DNA of 64,000 nucleotides. It comes from Pseudomonadota bacterium. Its GTDB lineage: Bacteria > Pseudomonadota > Gammaproteobacteria > Burkholderiales > Burkholderiaceae_C. The notes under the pieces are model-generated. The model saw only the letters and a list, made by a program, of their open reading frames with translations. It had not been told where the DNA came from and searched no databases. The position numbers were made by a program, and so were the translations under genes. Location: NCBI GenBank assembly GCA_029780695.1, contig JAKOYD010000107.1, positions 104,851 through 168,850 of the forward strand, in the 5' to 3' direction. This document shows, piece by piece, positions 60,425-64,000 of the stretch. Position 1 is the first letter of the stretch; each line of letters starts with the position of its first letter.

Positions 60425-62398
60425 ATGACCCTTCCCGTCGCCCTTTCCCGTCGCCGCGTGCTGTCTTTGTTGGGCGGCGCGCCCATGCTGCCGCTGGCAT
60501 CGTCGGTCTCGGCGGCCTGCCTGTTCACCGCCTGTGGTGGCAGCGACGGCCCGGCGTTCAAAAGCGTCAGCTTCAGCTCGACGCCCGCGCCCGACTTGAG
60601 CAACGCGGCCGCCATGGCCACCACCAACGTGTCGTCGGTCATGACGGTGAATTTCGACGACGGCAGCAAGGTCGACTACAAGCTGGCCTACCAGCCGTTC
60701 TTCGTCACCGGCAACAAGGTGCCGGACGGCAAGGGCGGCACCCTGCTGGCGGGCGGCTACTACGACATCAACAACCAGCCCATCATCGACCGCTCGGTGG
60801 CGGGCAGCGAACGCCACTTCTTCAGCGACTCGCCCGACGGCACGTCGCTGCTGACGGTGCCGGGCGCCAAGGTGGACGGCGTCAAGGGCAACCCCGTGTT
60901 TGCCGTGGTGCAGTTTGAATACACCACCTGGGCGCAAGACGGCAAGACCGACATGTACGGCAAGCTGCCCTCGCCCATCGCCGTGCTGACGCTGGACCAG
61001 GACAAGACCACCGGCAAGCTGTCGCTGGTGAAATACCACAACGTCGATACGTCCAAGGTGCACGGCCTGTGGATCACCTGCGGCGCCAGCCTGTCGCCCT
61101 GGGGCACGCACCTGTCGAGCGAGGAGTACGAGCCGGACGCCTTCGCCGACCGCGCCAAGAACTACATGAACGACTTCAGCCAGAACCTGTACGGCAACCC
61201 GGCCACGGCGAACCCGTACCACTATGGCCACCTGCCCGAAGTCACCGTCAACGCCGACGGCACCGGCTCGATCAAGAAGCACTTCTGCCTGGGCCGCATC
61301 TCGCACGAGCTGATTCAGGTGATGGGCGACAACCGCACCGCGCTGATGGGCGACGACGCCACCAACTCGGCCTATTTCATCTTCGTGGCCGACAAGGAAA
61401 AAGACCTGTCCGCGGGCACGCTGTACGCCGCCAAGGTGGGCGGCAGCACCGACTTCAGCAGCACCGCCTCGGCCGCCGCGCCGCTGACCTGGATCAAGCT
61501 GGGCAAGGCCAGCAGCGCCGAGATCGAGCAGCTGGCGGGCACGCTCAAGCCGACCGACATCATGACGGTCGTCAAGGAAGACCCGAAGGACGCCAGTTTC
61601 ACCAAGATCGTCGCCAACGGCAAGACCGAATGGGTCAAACTGAAGGACGGCATGGAAAAGGCCGCCGCCTTCCTGGAAACGCACCGCTACGCCGCCCTCA
61701 AGGGCGCCAGCATGGGCTTCACCAAGATGGAAGGCACCACCGTCAACCTGAAGGACAAGGTGGCCTATTCGGCGCTGCAGAACATCCAGTCGTCGATGGT
61801 GGCCGGCAACGCCGCCAACGTGCCGGGCAACGGCATCTCGGTGCCCAAGCAACTGGTGGCCGGCGGCGTGATGGCGCTGAATCTGAAGGGTGGCCAGAAG
61901 GACACCGACGGCGCCGCCATCAACAGCGACTGGGTACCCGCCGATGTCAAGCCCCTGCTGGTCGGCAAGGACCTGCTGGCCGCCGACGGCAAGACGCTGC
62001 AGGGCGATGCGCTGGGCAACACCGCCGACCCGAACATGGTGGCCAACCCCGACAACCTGAAGTTCTCCGAGACCATGCGCACGCTGTTCATCGGCGAAGA
62101 CTCCAGCCAGCACGTCACCAACATGCTGTGGGCCTACAACGTTGACACCAAGCAGCTGTCGCGCCTGATGACCCTGCCCGCCGGCGCCGAATCCACCGGC
62201 CTGCATGCGGTGGACGAGATCAACGGCTGGACGTACATCATGAGCAACTTCCAGCACGCGGGCGATTGGGGCGGCATCCACGCCAAGGTCAAGGACACGC
62301 TGGACCCGCTGATCAAGGCCAACTTCAACGGCAAGTTCGGTGCCGACGTGGGCTACCTGACCGCGGCGCCGACGCAGATGCGCCTGAACAAGGACTGA
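60425..62398 (+). CDS. PhoX-like alkaline phosphatase (DUF839)
   Basis: 657 aa from the ATG at 60425. The N-terminus SRRRVLSLLGGAPMLPLASS is a likely Tat signal, consistent with PhoX enzymes that fold with Ca and Fe before export; TACGG behind it could also be a lipobox. Family segments: ITCGASLSPWGTHLSSEEYEPD (metal-binding Glu residues), KKHFCLGRISHELIQVMGDNRTALMGDD, YFIFVADKEKDLSAGTLYAAKV and RTLFIGEDSSQHVTNMLWAYNVDT. A beta-propeller phosphatase for phosphate esters is expected. No Pho box recognised upstream. Confidence 0.85.
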   Translation: MTLPVALSRRRVLSLLGGAPMLPLASSVSAACLFTACGGSDGPAFKSVSFSSTPAPDLSNAAAMATTNVSSVMTVNFDDGSKVDYKLAYQPFFVTGNKVPDGKGGTLLAGGYYDINNQPIIDRSVAGSERHFFSDSPDGTSLLTVPGAKVDGVKGNPVFAVVQFEYTTWAQDGKTDMYGKLPSPIAVLTLDQDKTTGKLSLVKYHNVDTSKVHGLWITCGASLSPWGTHLSSEEYEPDAFADRAKNYMNDFSQNLYGNPATANPYHYGHLPEVTVNADGTGSIKKHFCLGRISHELIQVMGDNRTALMGDDATNSAYFIFVADKEKDLSAGTLYAAKVGGSTDFSSTASAAAPLTWIKLGKASSAEIEQLAGTLKPTDIMTVVKEDPKDASFTKIVANGKTEWVKLKDGMEKAAAFLETHRYAALKGASMGFTKMEGTTVNLKDKVAYSALQNIQSSMVAGNAANVPGNGISVPKQLVAGGVMALNLKGGQKDTDGAAINSDWVPADVKPLLVGKDLLAADGKTLQGDALGNTADPNMVANPDNLKFSETMRTLFIGEDSSQHVTNMLWAYNVDTKQLSRLMTLPAGAESTGLHAVDEINGWTYIMSNFQHAGDWGGIHAKVKDTLDPLIKANFNGKFGADVGYLTAAPTQMRLNKD

Positions 62399-62420
62399 CG
62401 CCAAGCCGTCGGTTGGGCGC

Positions 62421-62454
62421 AAAGGCGCGGGCTGTTCGGCCCGCGCCTTTTTTT
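62421..62454 (+). terminator. Rho-independent terminator after the PhoX-like gene
   Basis: The stem aaggcgcgggc / gcccgcgcctt with loop tgttcg is followed by T7 (62448-62454). Good stem, loop and U-tract, 22 bp after the stop codon. On the other strand the leading A-tract is short, so it works mainly for the plus-strand gene. Confidence 0.88.
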
Positions 62455-62477
62455 GTGGACGACGGCGGTGCGCGTTT

Positions 62478-62966
62478 TCAGCGCGAGGTCTGGCGCGCCA
62501 GGTGCTCCAGCGGCAGCGCGCCGCCGGCTTTCACCTCGCCCAGCGAAAAGCTGGTGTGCATGTCCTTCACGTTGGGCAGGTGCAGCAGCACTTCGCGCGC
62601 GAAGCGGCTGAACTGCTCCAGGTCGGGCGCCACCACCTGCAGCTCAAAGGTGCCGGTGCCGCTGATGTAGTGGCAGCTGGTGATCTCGGGTCGGGCGCGG
62701 ATCGCCTGCTCCAGCCCGCGCATGCTCGCGGCGCCAATCTGCGCCGCGTCCAGCCGCACGAAGGCCAGGACACCCAGGCCGATCTTGTGGCGGTCGATCT
62801 CGGCGCGGTAGCCACGGATGAAGCCGGCCGCCTCCAGCGCCCGCACGCGGCGCCAGCAAGGCGCGGCCGACAGGCCCACGCGCTGCGCGAGCTCGGTATT
62901 CGTCAACCGTCCGTCTTCCTGAAGATGTTGCAGGATGGCGAGATCGTAGGCGTCGAGTGTTTCCAT
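62478..62966 (-). CDS. Lrp/AsnC-family regulator, divergent from indolepyruvate oxidoreductase
   Basis: 162 aa from the ATG at 62966; a TTG at 62975 is in frame. HTH: YDLAILQHLQEDGRLTNTELAQRVGLSAAPCWRRVRALEAAGFIRGY. RAM domain: VLAFVRLDAAQIGAASMRGLEQAI ... ITSCHYISGTGTFELQVVAPDLEQF. Divergent from the 2-oxoacid oxidoreductase gene, so it probably senses an aromatic or branched amino acid and controls that gene, a pairing common in Burkholderiales (inference). Confidence 0.9.
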   Translation of the reverse strand: METLDAYDLAILQHLQEDGRLTNTELAQRVGLSAAPCWRRVRALEAAGFIRGYRAEIDRHKIGLGVLAFVRLDAAQIGAASMRGLEQAIRARPEITSCHYISGTGTFELQVVAPDLEQFSRFAREVLLHLPNVKDMHTSFSLGEVKAGGALPLEHLARQTSR

Positions 62967-63143
62967 GATGGGCAAATTCTAGAAAGAATCTTGCTTTTCG
63001 TGGCGCGAAACAGGAATGCAAAGAAAACACTTATCGCGGCAGGCGGCATACACTTTGCGCTCAAATGACAGTGGGCCCGCCACACGCCGGGCCTGCACGC
63101 CGCGCAGGCCCAAAAGGCCGCGGCCCACACAGGAGACAACACG

Positions 63144-64000
63144 ATGAATGCCCCCCTGCCCGAGCACATCCGCAAGGCACTGGAAACGGTGACCCTGGAC
63201 GACAAGTACAGCCTGGACTACGGCCGCGCCTTCATGAGCGGCATCCAGGCGCTGGTCAAGCTGCCTATGCTGCAGCGCCAGCGCGATGCGCTGGCCGGCA
63301 AGAACACGGCCGGCTTCGTCAGCGGTTACCGCGGCTCACCGCTGGGTGGTTACGACCAGGCACTGTGGGCGGCGCGCAAGCACCTGCAAAAGCAGCACAT
63401 CGTCTTTCAGCCGGGCGTGAACGAGGAACTGGCGGCCACGGCCGTGTGGGGCACGCAGCAGCTCGGCTTTGCGCCGCCGGGCAGCAACAAGTTCGACGGC
63501 GTGTTCGGCATTTGGTACGGCAAGGGCCCGGGCGTGGACCGTACGGCCGACGTGTTCAAGCACGCCAACATGGCGGGCACCACGCCCTGGGGCGGCGTGA
63601 TTGCCGTGGCCGGCGATGACCACGTGGCCAAGAGCAGCACCGCCGCGCACCAGAGCGACCACATCTTCAAGGCCTGCGGCACGCCGGTGTTTTTTCCCAC
63701 CAACGTGCAGGAAATCCTCGACCGGGGCATCCACGCCTTTGCCATGAGCCGTGTCTCGGGTGTGTGGTCGGGCATGAAGACGATCCAGGAGATCGTCGAA
63801 TCCAGCGCCACCGCGATGATCGACCCCGAGCGTGTCAACATCGTCATGCCCACCGATTTCGAGATGCCGCCCGGTGGCCTGCACATCCGCTGGCCTGACC
63901 ATGCGCTGGAGCAGGAGGCACGCCTCATGCACTACAAGTGGTATGCCGCGCTGGCTTATATCCGTGCCAACAAGCTGAACCACAACGTGATCGAAGGGCC
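63144..64000 (+). CDS. Indolepyruvate ferredoxin oxidoreductase, fused type (3' end outside window)
   Basis: First 285 residues of a large protein, normally about 1150-1200 aa. The ATG at 63144 follows aggagac. Oxidises arylpyruvates or other 2-oxo acids to acyl-CoA with a thiamine-diphosphate cofactor and iron-sulfur clusters. Seen: YSLDYGRAFMSGIQALVKLPMLQRQRD, GFVSGYRGSPLGGYDQALW (pyrimidine-binding domain start), FQPGVNEELAATAVWGTQQL, GIWYGKGPGVDRTADVFKHANMAGT and VAGDDHVAKSSTAAHQSDH. No stop occurs before the window ends. Controlled presumably by the divergent Lrp regulator. Ligand domains and cluster motifs cannot be checked here. Confidence 0.9.
   Translation, partial: MNAPLPEHIRKALETVTLDDKYSLDYGRAFMSGIQALVKLPMLQRQRDALAGKNTAGFVSGYRGSPLGGYDQALWAARKHLQKQHIVFQPGVNEELAATAVWGTQQLGFAPPGSNKFDGVFGIWYGKGPGVDRTADVFKHANMAGTTPWGGVIAVAGDDHVAKSSTAAHQSDHIFKACGTPVFFPTNVQEILDRGIHAFAMSRVSGVWSGMKTIQEIVESSATAMIDPERVNIVMPTDFEMPPGGLHIRWPDHALEQEARLMHYKWYAALAYIRANKLNHNVIEG

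Overview
The window looks like the chromosome of a betaproteobacterium of the order Burkholderiales, most likely family Comamonadaceae. This rests on strongly GC-rich coding DNA, orthodox gene orders (amgK<>lptD-surA-rsmA; purE-purK-tsaC; tsaB-rimI-udg; glnE<>yhdP-nit1), two Bug-type solute-binding proteins, IPTL-CTERM-like tails and many small dispersed repeats of a kind I associate with that family. About 50 genes are supported. I see no rRNA, tRNA, CRISPR array, complete IS element or prophage.

Layout. 1-10.4 kb is housekeeping: cell-wall recycling (amgK, cut by the window edge), LPS export (lptD), porin chaperone (surA), 16S rRNA methylation (rsmA), a thioredoxin-fold chaperone (cnoX), purine synthesis (purE, purK) and tRNA t6A synthesis (tsaC). 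10.4-10.9 kb holds two adjacent MITE-like inverted-repeat elements. 10.9-18 kb has two convergent SGNH lipoproteins, a tartrate/D-malate dehydrogenase, a Bug protein, dacB and a DMT transporter. 18-20.2 kb is tsaB-rimI-udg. 20.2-28.9 kb is a LysR-controlled catabolic cluster whose gene set matches itaconate (C5-dicarboxylate) degradation: itaconyl-CoA hydratase-like, acyl-CoA dehydrogenase, CoA-transferase, MmgE/PrpD, citramalyl-CoA lyase-like and a Bug protein. It is interrupted by a roughly 0.7-kb imperfect inverted repeat. 29-36.9 kb has pepP, a TsdA-like dihaem cytochrome c, a MOSC protein, a large DUF11-repeat surface protein with an IPTL-CTERM-like tail, and a rhombosortase-like protein whose catalytic Ser position is Ala. 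36.9-47 kb has glnE, yhdP, nit1 and a PAS sensor kinase. 47-52 kb is a beta-alanine catabolic locus (LysR regulator, aptA, mmsA) split by a conspicuously AT-rich orphan gene. 52-58.3 kb has a second CTERM-like exported protein, a halohydrin-dehalogenase-like protein, dadA with a divergent Lrp regulator, an alpha/beta hydrolase lipoprotein with a long Ala-Pro repeat, and a FixJ-type response regulator. 58.3-64 kb has mltA, a PhoX-like phosphatase, an Lrp regulator and the start of an indolepyruvate ferredoxin oxidoreductase gene.

Most notable points. (1) The protein at 53196-53876 carries both diagnostic motifs of halohydrin dehalogenases rather than those of a dehydrogenase. (2) A short AT-rich-headed repeat occurs at least 16 times and is translated inside or at the ends of rsmA, purK, tsaC, udg (twice), a DMT transporter, a FixJ regulator and a lipoprotein signal peptide. 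(3) A second, GC-rich repeat is inserted in frame in both amgK and glnE. (4) A rhombosortase-family protein apparently lacking its nucleophile lies next to an IPTL-CTERM-like protein. (5) A foreign-looking AT-rich gene sits inside the beta-alanine operon.
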